Positions 63,983-64,000 of a stretch of 64,000 nucleotides of DNA are shown here, one piece after another. Origin of the DNA: DATBHM01 sp963772375 (lineage in GTDB: Bacteria > Actinomycetota > UBA4738 > JACQTL01). Location of the stretch: positions 682,001 to 746,000 of the forward strand of contig CAVYXG010000005.1 of assembly GCA_963772375.1 (NCBI GenBank), in the 5' to 3' direction. The notes beneath the pieces are model-generated. The model did not search any database, was not told where the DNA came from, and saw nothing but the letters and a program-made list of their open reading frames with translations. The position numbers and the translations under genes were made by a program. Within the stretch, counting starts at the first letter, position 1. Each line of letters opens with the position of its first letter.

Positions 63983-64000
63983 GCCCGGCGCGCCGTCCGG

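Overview
The window is high-GC DNA with short intergenic gaps, many GTG starts, 4-bp stop/start overlaps and several probably leaderless promoters. This fits an uncultured soil-type Actinomycetota. The secreted GAV-repeat protein at 7822-8547 (N-terminus with ALGGTAYAG) is of a kind common in Thermoleophilia and related lineages. The class is an inference; no rRNA or tRNA gene was seen. 

Layout. 0-17 kb: the end of a class III aminotransferase, secreted FG-GAP and beta-helix proteins, an ECF41-type sigma factor, small membrane/coiled-coil proteins, and a 1178-residue zinc-ribbon/cyclase/AAA/TPR protein. A small monooxygenase-like gene (2873-4645) is split by a 5'-truncated group II intron inserted antisense to it. 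15-28 kb: an accessory island with about ten toxin-antitoxin (TA) or TA-like modules. They include RHH/PIN, Phd/PIN, DUF1778/GNAT, HigA with a decayed HigB, solo antitoxins, a chimeric TA scar, and a DUF5678-like plus retropepsin-like pair. Several have visible palindromic operators. 28-32 kb: a RecQ helicase fused to a phosphoribosyltransferase-like domain, a secreted cyclase-family protein and small genes. 32-41.5 kb: a carbohydrate locus with an ABC importer (lipoprotein, two permeases, ATPase), a SIS isomerase/deaminase-like protein, a divergent DeoR repressor with a clear inverted-repeat operator, a GH4 glycosidase and two PfkB kinases. 41.5-54.5 kb: a frameshifted dinB, a DrrAB-like exporter, two RibD-type reductases, an AlkZ-like protein, a wax ester synthase/DGAT, a YbaK-like protein, an MFS transporter, a STAS protein and a SnoaL-tailed sigma factor. 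54.5-64 kb: a full-length group II intron inserted in sense after the fourth codon begins in a hydrolase-cyclase gene, a membrane protein, a second large cyclase/AAA/TPR protein and three further genes at the right edge. 

Main observations. Two related group II introns lie about 51 kb apart. One is apparently complete and would splice to give an in-frame 400-residue protein; its 3' end also creates an alternative ATG. The other is dead: about 495 nt of its 5' end are missing with 8-nt microhomology at the junction, its domain V is altered and its RT is frameshifted. The TA island shows modules at several stages of decay, including a scar that joins pieces of two modules found 2-3 kb away. The likeliest under-described systems are the DUF5678/retropepsin pair (24138-25003) and the SEC-C/membrane fusion with its overlapping partner (15245-17037).
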